A DNA stretch of 59,851 nt from contig JAGVNU010000080.1 in the NCBI GenBank assembly GCA_020053105.1, forward strand, positions 1-59,851. The letters run 5' to 3'. Position numbers and translations under genes: made by a program. How positions within the stretch are numbered: the stretch's first letter is position 1; each line of letters opens with the position of its first letter. This DNA comes from Thermodesulfovibrionia bacterium. Lineage in GTDB: Bacteria; Nitrospirota; Thermodesulfovibrionia; UBA6902. Of this stretch, positions 26,591 to 35,535 are shown piece after piece. Under the pieces are notes generated by a model. The model ran no database searches. It was not told where the DNA came from and saw nothing but the letters and a program-made list of their open reading frames with translations.

Positions 26591-27556
26591 TTATCTTTTG
26601 AATTCTTCTTCTGCCTCTCTTTTTAGTCTCTCAGGTCCATCCATATATCTCGGTGAGAAATGCATGGCTTCCAGTCTGCCCACCCCCGCCTCCCGCGCGA
26701 TCCTTCCGGCTTCCTTTGCTGTAAGATGATAGCGGTCCCTGGCCCTGTCTTTATCTTCATCCAGAAAATAGGTCTCTATATAAAGGACATCCGAGTCTTT
26801 TGCAAGCTCAATTATTTTTTTTATATTCTCTTCACTGCCAATGACGTCAACTACATAACAAAGCTTCTGCCCCTTCGTTATATCGGCCACGCCCTTTATC
26901 TCAGAAAATGTATATGTCCGGCCCTCAATATTAAAAACACTGTCGTCCTTATTTTCCCGGACAGCGGCCTTGAGCTGACTGAGCCACGGCCCCACCGGAA
27001 GGCCCAGTTTGTTGAGTCTGGATTTATCTATGTTTATGTGATAGTCCTCTTCAAGACTGAAGGCCAGGCAGGGGATCTGATGATCAAGACTTGCGGCGCA
27101 GACAGTATAAAGAGAATCCTTCATTAGTATGCCGCAGAAAGGCACTGACCCCAGGTCTTCCCGTGCAAATGAATTCTCTGCCCTGAATACCGTTTTTCTT
27201 ACGGATACGTTAACTACCTCATCCACTTCAATAATAAGCGGATAGTCTTTGATAAGGTTCCAGGCATAGCTTCTCAGCTTGCCTTCCACGCAGTCTGTAA
27301 AACCTGCGGGCCCGTATAATTTTAACGGACTTTCTTTTTTGAGGCTGGTCCTCAATATGTTATCAAACCCGATGAAATGGTCGATATGTGTGTGAGATAC
27401 AAATATCTCTGTTGCCTTGAGGATGTCCCTCGGCGATAGCGTGGTTGTAAATCCGAGATCGAAAAGCATGGCCCTGCCTTCTCTGAGGACCCTGATATAA
27501 AGGCCGGGATCATCAAAAGGCCCGTTAAAAGGCCTGACATGAAAAGAGGGTTTCAT
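26591..27556 (-). CDS. RNase Z-like metallo-beta-lactamase-fold hydrolase
   Basis: 321 residues. The metal site is shown by FVSHTHIDHFIGFD (HxHxDH, about residues 54-61), Asp in LCYVVDV, and the late HLTAKEAGRIA and EAMHFSPRY histidines. These are the family motifs of RNase Z, which trims tRNA 3' ends, although the exosite arm and the exact motif order are looser than in the classical enzyme. It is convergent with the PIN gene and divergent from galT. Could be another MBL nuclease. Confidence 0.75.
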   Translation of the reverse strand: MKPSFHVRPFNGPFDDPGLYIRVLREGRAMLFDLGFTTTLSPRDILKATEIFVSHTHIDHFIGFDNILRTSLKKESPLKLYGPAGFTDCVEGKLRSYAWNLIKDYPLIIEVDEVVNVSVRKTVFRAENSFAREDLGSVPFCGILMKDSLYTVCAASLDHQIPCLAFSLEEDYHINIDKSRLNKLGLPVGPWLSQLKAAVRENKDDSVFNIEGRTYTFSEIKGVADITKGQKLCYVVDVIGSEENIKKIIELAKDSDVLYIETYFLDEDKDRARDRYHLTAKEAGRIAREAGVGRLEAMHFSPRYMDGPERLKREAEEEFKR

Positions 27557-27749
27557 GGAAAATTATAGCTTACTTAATGATATAATATTCACAAATTTAT
27601 TTTTTATTGTAATTAACAATATATAATTAAGTTGCCTTAGCAGTCCATTGATCAAAGAGCGCAGGTATGTCCTGTGCTTCGCTGAATTGAAAGCAATTAA
27701 TTATTCCAGAATATATTAATATTATCTTTAAATTTTCGAGGAGGTTTGG

Positions 27750-28745
27750 ATGCCTGAACTAAGAAAAGACCCTATCTCCGGCAGATGGGTCATAATCTCG
27801 ATTGAGAGGGGAAAACGTCCGTCTGACTTTGGTATGCGTGTTTCACCGAAGAAGGGAGGGTTTTGCGCGTTCTGTGAAGGCAACGAACGCACCACTCCTC
27901 CTGAAATCATGGCCTTCAGGTCAGATGGCGGAAAACCCAATACACCCGGCTGGACCTTGCGGGTCGTATCCAACAAATTCCCGGCGCTGAACGTTGAAGG
28001 ACAGTTGAACAGGTCAGGGGAAGGTATATTCGACAGGATGAACGGCGTCGGAGCACATGAAGTTATTATCGAGTGTCCTGATCATAACATGACCCTTTCA
28101 ACAATGCCGCTGAAATCCGTAGAAGAGGTCTTATGGGCGTTTCATCACAGGATCACGGACCTGAAAAAAGACATACGGTTCAAATACGTACTCGTCTTTA
28201 AAAATGAAGGGGATGAAGCCGGCGCCTCCCTTGAACATACTCATTCCCAGCTTATAGCTTTGCCTATTGTGCCCCAGCTTGTGGAAGAAGAACTTATTCG
28301 GGCCGAACAATACTACAAGTACAAGGAAAGATGCATTTTCTGTGACATCATACATCAGGAGAGCGCGGACAAAAAGAGGGTCATTTCGGAAAATGATTAC
28401 TTTATCGCCATAGCGCCGTTCGCCCCACGCTCCCCGTTTGAGACAATGATATTACCCAAAAGGCATGAGTCCAGTTTTTACCCGCGCGGCAATTTCAGCC
28501 AGCTGGCCAGGATACTTCAGCAGACGCTGAAGCAGATAGACAAACTCCTTGATCTGCCCCCATACAATTTCATGATACATACGTCCCCTTTTAAAAACGA
28601 GGAAAATGAATATTATCACTGGCACATTGAGATTATCCCCAAACTGACAAAAATAGCGGGCTTCGAGTGGGGCTCAGGCTTTTTTATCAACCCGACCCCG
28701 CCTGAAGAAGCCGCAAAATTTATGAGGGAAGTAGAGATATATTAA
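27750..28745 (+). CDS. galT: Galactose-1-phosphate uridylyltransferase
   Basis: 331 residues with a GAGGAGG ribosome-binding site. Zinc-binding FCAFCEGNE (about 46-54), the nucleotidylated HTHSQ in LEHTHSQLIALP, and a late NEYYHWHIEIIP, characteristic of HIT-superfamily GalT. It swaps UMP between UDP-glucose and galactose 1-phosphate. In anaerobes without galactose pathways, GalT-like enzymes also handle ADP/UDP-sugars (for instance ADP-sulfurylase-like reactions), so substrate is not certain. Single-gene unit. Confidence 0.92.
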   Translation: MPELRKDPISGRWVIISIERGKRPSDFGMRVSPKKGGFCAFCEGNERTTPPEIMAFRSDGGKPNTPGWTLRVVSNKFPALNVEGQLNRSGEGIFDRMNGVGAHEVIIECPDHNMTLSTMPLKSVEEVLWAFHHRITDLKKDIRFKYVLVFKNEGDEAGASLEHTHSQLIALPIVPQLVEEELIRAEQYYKYKERCIFCDIIHQESADKKRVISENDYFIAIAPFAPRSPFETMILPKRHESSFYPRGNFSQLARILQQTLKQIDKLLDLPPYNFMIHTSPFKNEENEYYHWHIEIIPKLTKIAGFEWGSGFFINPTPPEEAAKFMREVEIY

Positions 28746-28771
28746 GGTGATCATGAATAACCACATTGCCA

Positions 28772-28787
28772 GTCATGCCGGCATGAC
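28772..28787. repeat. Perfect 16-bp palindrome GTCATGCCGGCATGAC
   Basis: It lies 27 bases after the galT stop, in a larger imperfect inverted repeat (ATTGCCA ... CAAT). No T-run follows. Likely a REP-type repeat or a weak transcription stop between galT and the sensor kinase. Confidence 0.5.
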
Positions 28788-28905
28788 AATAGTGTATAAG
28801 AACTGATCAACTGTCTGTAAAAAAGGTGATACAATAAAAATAGAATATGGGACCGTTATTATTTCATAACAACGCGGCATATTAAAATAACTCAACAGAT
28901 CATGT

Positions 28906-31900
28906 ATGGCTGAAATTACAGAGAGAAAACAGAAGATGGACAATTCTGTACAGAAAGAGATATTACAGAAGGTCACGGGCATCGCGTGTTCAACTCTTGA
29001 ACTGAGAGAAATCCTCGATACCATCACTCATGTCCTTGCAGATAGCCTGGATAAAGACTTCTGCTCAATCTGTCTTCTGAAACCTGAAAGAAAGGTCATC
29101 TGTATTGAAGCCGCCAAAGGCGTGAACAAAGAGTCCGTCACCGTCTTCTGCATCGAGGACGACAACGGGACTATTGACGCAATGTTTAAGGAACTCAAAC
29201 CCGTAGTAATCAATGACATCAGAAAATATCCTCACGTAAAAGCGATCCTCAACCCTGAAGCAGACGTCGTGCTCTCCATGCTTGCGGTCCCGATTGTTCA
29301 GGACAGCAAGGTCACAGGCCTTCTTATGCTCCAGACCAGAGATACTTATATGTACAGCGAGGACGAGATAAACCTTCTCACTCTAATCGCATATAACATA
29401 AGCGCTGCTGTCCGCAATGCCGACCTGTACAGGCATGTGAAGGCCCAGCTTGATGAGCTTAAAGTAATACACGAAATCGGGAAAGCCATCTCCTCCATCC
29501 TGAATATTGATGTCCTTCTCCCCTATATATGCGAGGAGGTGTCAAAGGTATTTAATGTCACCGGGTGCATACTCAGGCTGATTGAGGGCAGCAACCTTCA
29601 GATAAAGGCCTCCTACGGCCTGTCCGACCGGATAAAACAGGCCATGGACCTTCAGGTCGGACAGGGCATCGCGGGTCACGTGTTCAGCACGGGGGCCCCG
29701 TTACTGGTGGATGACACTCACAGGATGCCGGACAATTTACGCGTTCCGGGGATAGACGCAACGTCTGTGATTTGCGTCCCTCTGTCTGTCGGCGAACGGA
29801 CCATCGGCACCCTGGGCCTGTACGATAAAAAAGACGAATGGGGCATGACTACTTTTACAGAGGATGATCTTAAATCGCTGATGACATTCGCCTCTGTTTC
29901 GTCAATAGCCATCGAGAATGCCAGGTTATACAGGGCAGAGATAGAGAAGGAAAAAGAGGTGTCCCAGACAAAAGACTATCTTAAAAGCCTTATAGAAGAC
30001 TCGGCCGACGCTATTGTGACCTCGGACATCGGGGGTCTCATCACCTCATGGAACAAAGGCGCTGAAAATATTTACGGCTATACTGAAGATGAGGTAACCG
30101 GCAGGTTCCTTCCCATGGTGCCCGCGTTTCTCCAGGAAGAAGAAAAAAATTTCATGAACAAAATAAAGAGGAAAGAGACCCTGCGAAACGTGGAGACCAT
30201 AAGACAGACAAAAAACGGCAGACTTATTGAAGTAAGCCTGACCCTTTCGCCCATTCTCGACGCCTCAGGAAATGTCACCGGGATAAGCGGAATATCCAGG
30301 GACATATCAGAAAAGAAACTGGTCGAAAAGGAATTGATCAGGAAGAACCAGGAGCTGTCAAGGCTGTTTTTTATTAATTCCGTTGTCAGGAGCACTCTTG
30401 AACTGGACAAACTCCTACGGATGGTGCTTACGGTTGTCACGATGGGCGACGGGCTGGGATTTAACAGGGCCATACTCTTTCTTGTTGACGAGTCGAATAA
30501 AATCCTGAAAGGGGAAATGGGGGTGGGCCCGGCAAGTCCTGAAGAAGCAAAAAACATATGGCTTTCCATGGAAGGCAGGAGTTTAGGCGCCATTATAGAT
30601 GAGATAGAAAACGGCCCGGTTTTTCTGGATTCCCACCTTGACAGGCTCAGTCAGAAACTCAGCATCGATATCAACGGGGACTGCATCCTCTGCCGCTGCA
30701 TAAAGGAAAAGAGACCATTCAATGTGCGTAATGCCAAAACAGAACCCGCGGTCACCCCTTACCTTATTCAAATGCTCGGGGCCGACTCATTCGGCGTTGT
30801 CCCGCTGATCTCAAGAGATAAGATGATAGGTCTGATCTGGGTCGATAATCTTTTTACCGGCAGACCGATAAAAGATGAAGACCTGCAGTTCCTGATGGGT
30901 TTTTCAAGCCATATTGCTTCAGCCATAGAAAATGCGAGACTCTTTGAGAATGTCACCATGGCCCAGTCTGAACTAAAAAATATTTTTGAATCAATATCGG
31001 ACATGGTCTATTACACAGACAGAGACTTTACCATAAAGCGCGTCAACCAGGCCGTGGTGAGGAAAATCGGGAAACCGGAAGAAGAGATTATTGGCCAGAA
31101 GTGTTACAGGATATTTCATGGTAAAGACGAACCGTGGGAATTGTGTCCTCATCATAAAGCGTCGGTATCTCATCAGCCTTACGTCGGGGAGCTTGAAGAT
31201 CCTTACCTTGCAGGCACCTTTGTGGTTTCAAATTCTCCCATTTTTGATTCAGCCCGGAACTTTGTGGGGACCGTCCATATTTCACGTGACGTGACGGAAC
31301 TTCGCAATCTCAGGGAGAGGGTCATCCACTCGGAAAGAATGGCGGCCCTCGGAGAATTGGCAGCCAGGGTAGCGCACGAAATCCGCAATCCCCTTATATC
31401 CATAGGAGGTTTTGCGAGGCGCCTGGAAAAGAAACTCTCAGGGGACATCCAGGAATACGCAAAGATCATAGTCAATGAAGTCACAAGGCTGGAAAATATA
31501 CTGAAGGAAATACTGGGCTTTGTAAAAAGCTCGAGGGTCAATAAGAGTGACGTGAACATAAATGATCTGCTCTCCGGCATAGTAGACTTCATTTCTCCGG
31601 AAATGGACGAAAGGCACAACAAGGTAATAATGGAATTTTCAGAGAAGCCGATAATTGCGGTCATAGACCCTGACAGGATCAGAGAGGCGATACTTAATAT
31701 TTTTACAAACGCGGCCCAGGCAACCGACCATGGAACAATTACGGTAATAACGAGGCTTGAGGACAATGAAGCGGTCATCGAGCTTATTGACACGGGATGC
31801 GGCATTAAAGAAGAGGACATCAAGAACATCTTCAACCCCTTCTTTACCACCAAGCCGCAGGGGACGGGCCTCGGCCTTGCAGTGACACACAAGATCATTC

Positions 31901-31986
31901 AGGAACACGACGGCAAAGTCAAAGTCGAAAGTGTATGGGGCGGTGGTACCGCGTTTAAAATATACCTGCCGGCCAGGAAAAATTGA
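28906..31986 (+). CDS. Soluble multi-GAF/PAS sensor histidine kinase
   Basis: 1026 residues and no membrane segment. In order: GAF (about 15-175), GAF (about 180-340, with ISSILNIDVLLPYICEEVSK), PAS (about 355-475, IVTSDIGGLITSWNKGAENI), GAF (about 480-680), PAS (about 690-800, with two cysteines in the WELCPHH region), then HisKA with the phospho-His in AARVAHEIRNPLISIGG and HATPase with NIFTNAAQA, DTGCGIKEED and GTGLGLAV. The kinase core resembles NtrB. The start could also be the Met at 28936. A lone receiver follows. The signals are unknown but GAF domains may bind haem, iron or small nucleotides. Confidence 0.93.
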   Translation: MAEITERKQKMDNSVQKEILQKVTGIACSTLELREILDTITHVLADSLDKDFCSICLLKPERKVICIEAAKGVNKESVTVFCIEDDNGTIDAMFKELKPVVINDIRKYPHVKAILNPEADVVLSMLAVPIVQDSKVTGLLMLQTRDTYMYSEDEINLLTLIAYNISAAVRNADLYRHVKAQLDELKVIHEIGKAISSILNIDVLLPYICEEVSKVFNVTGCILRLIEGSNLQIKASYGLSDRIKQAMDLQVGQGIAGHVFSTGAPLLVDDTHRMPDNLRVPGIDATSVICVPLSVGERTIGTLGLYDKKDEWGMTTFTEDDLKSLMTFASVSSIAIENARLYRAEIEKEKEVSQTKDYLKSLIEDSADAIVTSDIGGLITSWNKGAENIYGYTEDEVTGRFLPMVPAFLQEEEKNFMNKIKRKETLRNVETIRQTKNGRLIEVSLTLSPILDASGNVTGISGISRDISEKKLVEKELIRKNQELSRLFFINSVVRSTLELDKLLRMVLTVVTMGDGLGFNRAILFLVDESNKILKGEMGVGPASPEEAKNIWLSMEGRSLGAIIDEIENGPVFLDSHLDRLSQKLSIDINGDCILCRCIKEKRPFNVRNAKTEPAVTPYLIQMLGADSFGVVPLISRDKMIGLIWVDNLFTGRPIKDEDLQFLMGFSSHIASAIENARLFENVTMAQSELKNIFESISDMVYYTDRDFTIKRVNQAVVRKIGKPEEEIIGQKCYRIFHGKDEPWELCPHHKASVSHQPYVGELEDPYLAGTFVVSNSPIFDSARNFVGTVHISRDVTELRNLRERVIHSERMAALGELAARVAHEIRNPLISIGGFARRLEKKLSGDIQEYAKIIVNEVTRLENILKEILGFVKSSRVNKSDVNINDLLSGIVDFISPEMDERHNKVIMEFSEKPIIAVIDPDRIREAILNIFTNAAQATDHGTITVITRLEDNEAVIELIDTGCGIKEEDIKNIFNPFFTTKPQGTGLGLAVTHKIIQEHDGKVKVESVWGGGTAFKIYLPARKN

Positions 31987-32072
31987 CTGTATGGAGACCG
32001 GCAGCAAATGAATACAGAGAATGAAAATAAATACCAATAATAAACCACATGTTAAAGAAAGGAGGGCGCACA

Positions 32073-32420
32073 ATGAAACTTCTCATAGTTGATGATGATA
32101 CGAATATCCAGCGGCTCTATAAAGAGGAGTTGGAGGAAGAAGGATACAATGTTGTTATTGCCGGGACCGGGAAAGAAGCGCTGGAGCTGTTTGAAAGTGA
32201 AAATCCGGACATCGTTACACTGGACATACTTATGCCTGATATAGACGGGATAAGCCTTTTGAGAAAAATGAAGGAACAGCGGCCTAACATCCCGATAATA
32301 ATGTCCACTGCTTATGACTACCGGGACGACTTCGCGGTCTGGGCCTCCGAGGCTTATATCGTAAAATCCTCGGACCTCGGTGAATTAAAAAATACTATCA
32401 AGAAGCTGATCGATAAGTAA
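32073..32420 (+). CDS. Single-domain response regulator (receiver only)
   Basis: 115 residues from the ATG at 32073, behind AGGAGGGC. The phospho-acceptor Asp is in VTLDILMPDIDG (about 51), with the acidic pair in IVDDD, Thr in MSTAYD and Lys in YIVKSSD. There is no output domain. It lies 86 bp after the sensor kinase and should be its partner, acting through protein contact or as a phosphorelay intermediate. Confidence 0.93.
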   Translation: MKLLIVDDDTNIQRLYKEELEEEGYNVVIAGTGKEALELFESENPDIVTLDILMPDIDGISLLRKMKEQRPNIPIIMSTAYDYRDDFAVWASEAYIVKSSDLGELKNTIKKLIDK

Positions 32421-32565
32421 GTATGCTGTTCCGAACAAGGGAGAAAGCATCTCATTGCCGGATTATATAATCTTGCCTTTAATTTTTTTAAGGAAAAAGG
32501 CTTAATATCTACCTTGAAATAGTGGCACTGCAGTTGACCTGAATTATGAGAGCGACTGTCGCAGG

Positions 32566-32595
32566 TTTACAAATCAAACATCGATTGGGTAATAT
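32566..32595 (+). promoter_or_regulatory. Probable promoter of tRNA-Ser
   Basis: TTTACA (32566-32571) and TAATAT (32590-32595) are 18 bases apart; transcription would begin around 32602, about 60 bases before the tRNA. The 240 bp upstream of the tRNA hold no gene. Moderate match only. Confidence 0.4.
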
Positions 32596-32663
32596 TCTAA
32601 GGTACATGAGGAGGGGAAACCCGCCCGCAACGGAATCCGTTCCGGGCAGAAACCTTCCATGCT

Positions 32664-32755
32664 GGAGAGGTGGCCGAGAGGCTGAAGGCAACCGCCTGCT
32701 AAGCGGTTGTGGGGGTAAAACCCCACCCAGGGTTCGAATCCCTGCCTCTCCGCCA
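32664..32755 (+). tRNA. tRNA-Ser (anticodon GCU), CCA encoded
   Basis: A 7-bp acceptor stem (GGAGAGG with CCTCTCC), a D-arm with TGGCCGAGAGGCTGAAGGC, an anticodon loop CTGCTAA (anticodon GCT, reading AGC/AGU), a long variable arm GTGGGGGTAAAACCCCAC and a T-arm GGGTTCGAATCCC. The long variable arm is the hallmark of serine tRNA. A genomic CCA follows the discriminator G. Confidence 0.97.
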
Positions 32756-32838
32756 TTTGTATCCAGATGGCAGTGCGAACGAGGCTTTGGTAAAATGGCT
32801 AAAAATAATTACAGAAACATTATATCAGGAGGAACAGC

Positions 32839-33384
32839 ATGAGGAAATTCACAATCTTAATATCAATAACAATTCTGCTTTTTGCCCTCGGCGCCTGCAA
32901 GAAAAAGGATGAACCGGCCCCTGCGCAAAAAAGTCCAATGCAGCAGGGTCCGATTGTAGAGGAGCCGTCAGGAACTCCTCCTCCCGGGCATGGCGCCCCG
33001 GCCCAGAAGACCGAGTTTCAGGTTGTAGTGCCGCCGGAAGTTTCGGGGATGTGGTCTAAAGTAACAGTAGTAGTCGATGACAAGAAAACGAGCAAGAGGC
33101 AGGAATTTACTCTGAAGGTCGGTGATGAATTTAATATCCCTGATTCAAATCTGACTGTCAAGATAGGGCCGTTCCTCCCGGACTTCAAAATGAACGGCAC
33201 AGTGATCACGTCATCTTCAAATGAGCCGAACAACCCGTCAGTCGGTGTAGCGATCTTTGAAGGCGGCGCACGTGTATTTCCGCCCTCAGGGCAGTGGGGA
33301 TGGCTGTACGCCAAGTTCCCTGCCATTCACGCCTTCCAGCATGAGCGGTTTACGCTGGCATTGAAAGAGGGAGTGCGTAATTAA
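32839..33384 (+). CDS. DUF2155-like lipoprotein
   Basis: 181 residues behind AGGAGG. The signal peptide ends in a lipobox (LLFALGACKKK, Cys20). A Pro/Gln-rich linker (about 23-58) leads to a beta-rich domain whose end, GWLYAKFPAIHAFQHERFTL, matches DUF2155, where W/F and a HERF/HPVYD-type ending are conserved. It should be anchored in the inner or outer membrane; Asp is not at position +2, so export to the outer membrane is possible. Function unknown. A terminator hairpin follows. Confidence 0.7.
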   Translation: MRKFTILISITILLFALGACKKKDEPAPAQKSPMQQGPIVEEPSGTPPPGHGAPAQKTEFQVVVPPEVSGMWSKVTVVVDDKKTSKRQEFTLKVGDEFNIPDSNLTVKIGPFLPDFKMNGTVITSSSNEPNNPSVGVAIFEGGARVFPPSGQWGWLYAKFPAIHAFQHERFTLALKEGVRN

Positions 33385-33431
33385 TTTAGCGCGGCGGTCT
33401 GCCTGTGCATAGTATTACCGGACATTTATCA

Positions 33432-33461
33432 AGGGACAGCAGCATTGACGCTGCTGTCCCT
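33432..33461 (+). terminator. Terminator-like hairpin after the DUF2155 gene
   Basis: AGGGACAGCAGC pairs perfectly with GCTGCTGTCCCT across a 6-base loop (attgac), followed by ATTTTG. The stem is strong (12 bp) and the T-run is short. It lies between two convergent genes and could work in both directions. Confidence 0.65.
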
Positions 33462-33535
33462 ATTTTGTGGTCAATGCCCACGAGTCTCCTTGCCGATGAC
33501 TTCACTCTTTCTCCTGCACATCCTGTTTGGCAGGC

Positions 33536-34009
33536 CTAACGGCCTTTCTTACCGTGTCCACGGTCGTGTTTATCACCCCTCTTGTCCTCCTTCCGCTCAC
33601 TGCGTTCCTTCTTCCCCTTCTTTTTCCAATGTTCGTAAGGGATGCGCTGTTCTCTCTCATAGCGGTGCCGGTAATCCTTCGGTACCCGGTATACAGGGGC
33701 AGGGACATAGCGTTTATCTATTACTCCCCATGGCCCGTTATAGGCCCTTGAGCGGTACCAATGGCTCCCCCGCGGAGACCACCAGTAGTCATTGTAAAAG
33801 AAGACATCGAAATCCAGCTGGGGAACAAAAAAAACCCCTGCGCCGGGGACCAGGACCACTTCAGGGGGTTCGGGGACCACGATCGGCGGGGGGCCGATAT
33901 TGATATTAACATTGACTTCAGCAAAAGCCCCTTTCATACTACCCGGGACTAATAGTGCTGCAAAAAGGAGGACACCCAGTCCCAACATCCTATAAATACT
34001 TTTTCTCAT
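33536..34009 (-). CDS. Secreted Pro/Tyr/Trp-rich protein with basic tail
   Basis: 157 residues behind AGGAGGGAGAA. A signal peptide (cleavage probably after GAFA) is followed by PPPIVVPEPPEVVLVPGAGV, then VFFYNDYWWSPRGSHWYRSR with many aromatic residues, and a very basic, low-complexity C-terminus (KKKGKKERSERKEDKRGDK). It resembles short periplasmic proteins with YXWXP-type repeats seen in delta-proteobacteria and Nitrospirota; no function known. A sigma-54 promoter candidate lies 80 bp upstream. Confidence 0.7.
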   Translation of the reverse strand: MRKSIYRMLGLGVLLFAALLVPGSMKGAFAEVNVNINIGPPPIVVPEPPEVVLVPGAGVFFVPQLDFDVFFYNDYWWSPRGSHWYRSRAYNGPWGVIDKRYVPAPVYRVPKDYRHRYEREQRIPYEHWKKKGKKERSERKEDKRGDKHDRGHGKKGR

Positions 34010-34090
34010 TTCTCCCTCCTTGTTCGCATATCAGGACCTGTTCCTGTAATACAGCCATATGCTTATTTGTCTGGTATGAATCGTTTCATC

Positions 34091-34106
34091 AGCAATTATA
34101 TCGCCA
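34091..34106 (-). promoter_or_regulatory. Candidate sigma-54 promoter for the secreted protein
   Basis: Read on the minus strand: TGGCGATATAATTGCT. The GG and GC dinucleotides have exact -24/-12 spacing and the -12 element TTGCT is perfect; the -24 element has G in place of A at one position. Transcription would start about 12 bases further on, some 70 bases before the ATG at 34009. A 12-bp palindrome CAGCCATGGCTG lies 39 bp upstream (34145-34156). Confidence 0.5.
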
Positions 34107-34194
34107 CGACTCAGTATCATTTCATAATTCCCGCCCTCAGTGGCCAGCCATGGCTGAATACCACGGGCTGTCCACTGCCAAGTCGACTACGCCC

Positions 34195-34644
34195 TCACTT
34201 CCTCACCAGCAGTACCGGTATTTTTGTATCTTTATGGATTACACCATAGGTAACACTGCCGAGGACCGCGGCTGCTAAAGCGCTCTTTCCATGGGAACCC
34301 ATAATAATCAGATTTACCTTTGCCCTCACGGCTTCTTTCACAATGTCCTCAACAGGGTGACCTGCCGTTATAATAATCTTTGACTGGACTGCGTTCTTAT
34401 CGCAGAGTTTCTTTATTTCTCCGGTATACACTTCGGCTGCCTCTCTCAGATAATCCTCGACGGGAGCTATTAAATGCCTTGTCGTCTTCGCAGCAGGGAC
34501 TGTCTGTCCTGTAAATGAGCGCTTATCAATAACGCTCATGACAATAACCGATGCTTTCAATTGTGTTGCGAGGTCAACCGCATAGATGGCTGCCTTTTGA
34601 GCTGCCTTTGACCCGTCTGTCGGAACAAGAATTTTTGAGATCAT
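34195..34644 (-). CDS. Universal stress protein (UspA family)
   Basis: 149 residues from the ATG at 34644 (MISKILVPTDGSKAAQKAA), chosen because it begins at the family N-terminus and lies just behind GGAGGACGT; the frame is open further upstream but that overlaps another gene. ATP-binding motif GSHGKSALAAAVLGSVT (G-2x-G-9x-G-S/T) near the C-terminus shows it is the nucleotide-binding type. Cytoplasmic; commonly induced by starvation or redox stress. Likely in an operon with the two upstream genes. Confidence 0.93.
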   Translation of the reverse strand: MISKILVPTDGSKAAQKAAIYAVDLATQLKASVIVMSVIDKRSFTGQTVPAAKTTRHLIAPVEDYLREAAEVYTGEIKKLCDKNAVQSKIIITAGHPVEDIVKEAVRAKVNLIIMGSHGKSALAAAVLGSVTYGVIHKDTKIPVLLVRK

Positions 34645-34718
34645 ACGTCCTCCATTAATTAAGGGCATACCTCCCGACCTGTTTATGTTGCCGGTTAAAA
34701 TAGGGGAGTTGACCTTCC

Positions 34719-34871
34719 TTATCCCAAAGGTTTTCGCCCCTGAATGATATTTACGAGCACCATGATTATGGCAATTACCAGAAGGATGTGAATGAACCCT
34801 CCCATCGTGTAACTGCTCACCAGTCCCAGCAGCCATAGAATTATCAGTATCACAGCAATTGTCCACAACAT
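34719..34871 (-). CDS. Small membrane protein, lmo0937/DUF5670 family
   Basis: 50 residues from the ATG at 34871 (MLWTIAVILIILWLLGLVSS), which has GGAGG 4 bases upstream, to TAA at 34719. It contains two hydrophobic helices separated by SYTMGGFIH and ends NIIQGRKPLG. This is the lmo0937-type family (LWTIAVIL.ILWLLG....GG.IH.LLVIA), common next to stress genes. It lies between the Spy-like and Usp genes on the same strand. Confidence 0.8.
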   Translation of the reverse strand: MLWTIAVILIILWLLGLVSSYTMGGFIHILLVIAIIMVLVNIIQGRKPLG

Positions 34872-34908
34872 AGGACCTCCTTTGAATTTGCTTTAGGTTT
34901 ACTGCCGG

Positions 34909-35433
34909 CTATTCTCCCTTTATACCGCCTTTCCGGTCACGCATCATTTCCATCTCTTCCATCATCGGCCCGGCCTCGATCATCTCTCTGAACTTCTTCC
35001 GCTGCTCAGGCGTCAGTTTGGTTTTGATATCTTCCATGGCCTTTATGTGAGATAGATGCATTTCAGTCCTCATCATCTCTAACTGTTTCACTTTTGCTTC
35101 AACTGCCTTCATATCCACAGGGTCCTTGCTGAGAAGGTCCCTGAGATCGATGTGGACAATACGCATATCTGCGTTCCTCTGGATCGTCTCTTTCATCATC
35201 CGGTTCCTGATCTCGCCTGTCAAAGTTTTTTGCTGTTCATCAAGATCAAGGCCCATAAGGCATTGCGACATGTGATGTTCAGCCTCCATCATCTGCCCGC
35301 CCATCATGCATTCACCCATCATGCCGGGCCCCATACCGCGACCGCCCATCCCGTAACCGCCAATTTGTCCATAGGCAAGGGCCGCCAGCGCAAATATCAG
35401 AACTGCTGCTGCTATAACTGCTGACTTTTTCAT
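34909..35433 (-). CDS. Spy/CpxP-like periplasmic protein, Met/Gly-rich
   Basis: 174 residues. A signal peptide (to about ALAYG) is followed by a Met/Gly/Cys-rich segment (GGYGMGGRGMGPGMMGECMMGG, about 25-46) and a long four-helix-type region ending KLTPEQRKKFREMIE, the LTxxQ motif of the Spy/CpxP/CnrX group. These act as periplasmic chaperones or metal sensors. The Met/Cys-rich stretch suggests copper or silver binding. It has an AGGAGGAG ribosome-binding site and starts the stress operon. Confidence 0.75.
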   Translation of the reverse strand: MKKSAVIAAAVLIFALAALAYGQIGGYGMGGRGMGPGMMGECMMGGQMMEAEHHMSQCLMGLDLDEQQKTLTGEIRNRMMKETIQRNADMRIVHIDLRDLLSKDPVDMKAVEAKVKQLEMMRTEMHLSHIKAMEDIKTKLTPEQRKKFREMIEAGPMMEEMEMMRDRKGGIKGE

Positions 35434-35535
35434 TTCACTCCTCCTTTTTTATAGGTGCAATAATATGATTGCAACGTTAATAAATGTAACCCGGTGGGAT
35501 TATTATTCCCCGGATCGACACTATCTTCAGACCCT

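Noticed and set aside
32521..32536. TGGCACTGCAGTTGAC as a sigma-54 promoter for tRNA-Ser
   Set aside because: The -12 element is TTGAC, missing the essential GC; a sigma-70-type pair lies closer to the tRNA.
35434..35535. Sigma-54 site ahead of the Spy-like gene
   Set aside because: TTGCA elements are present but no GG at the required distance.
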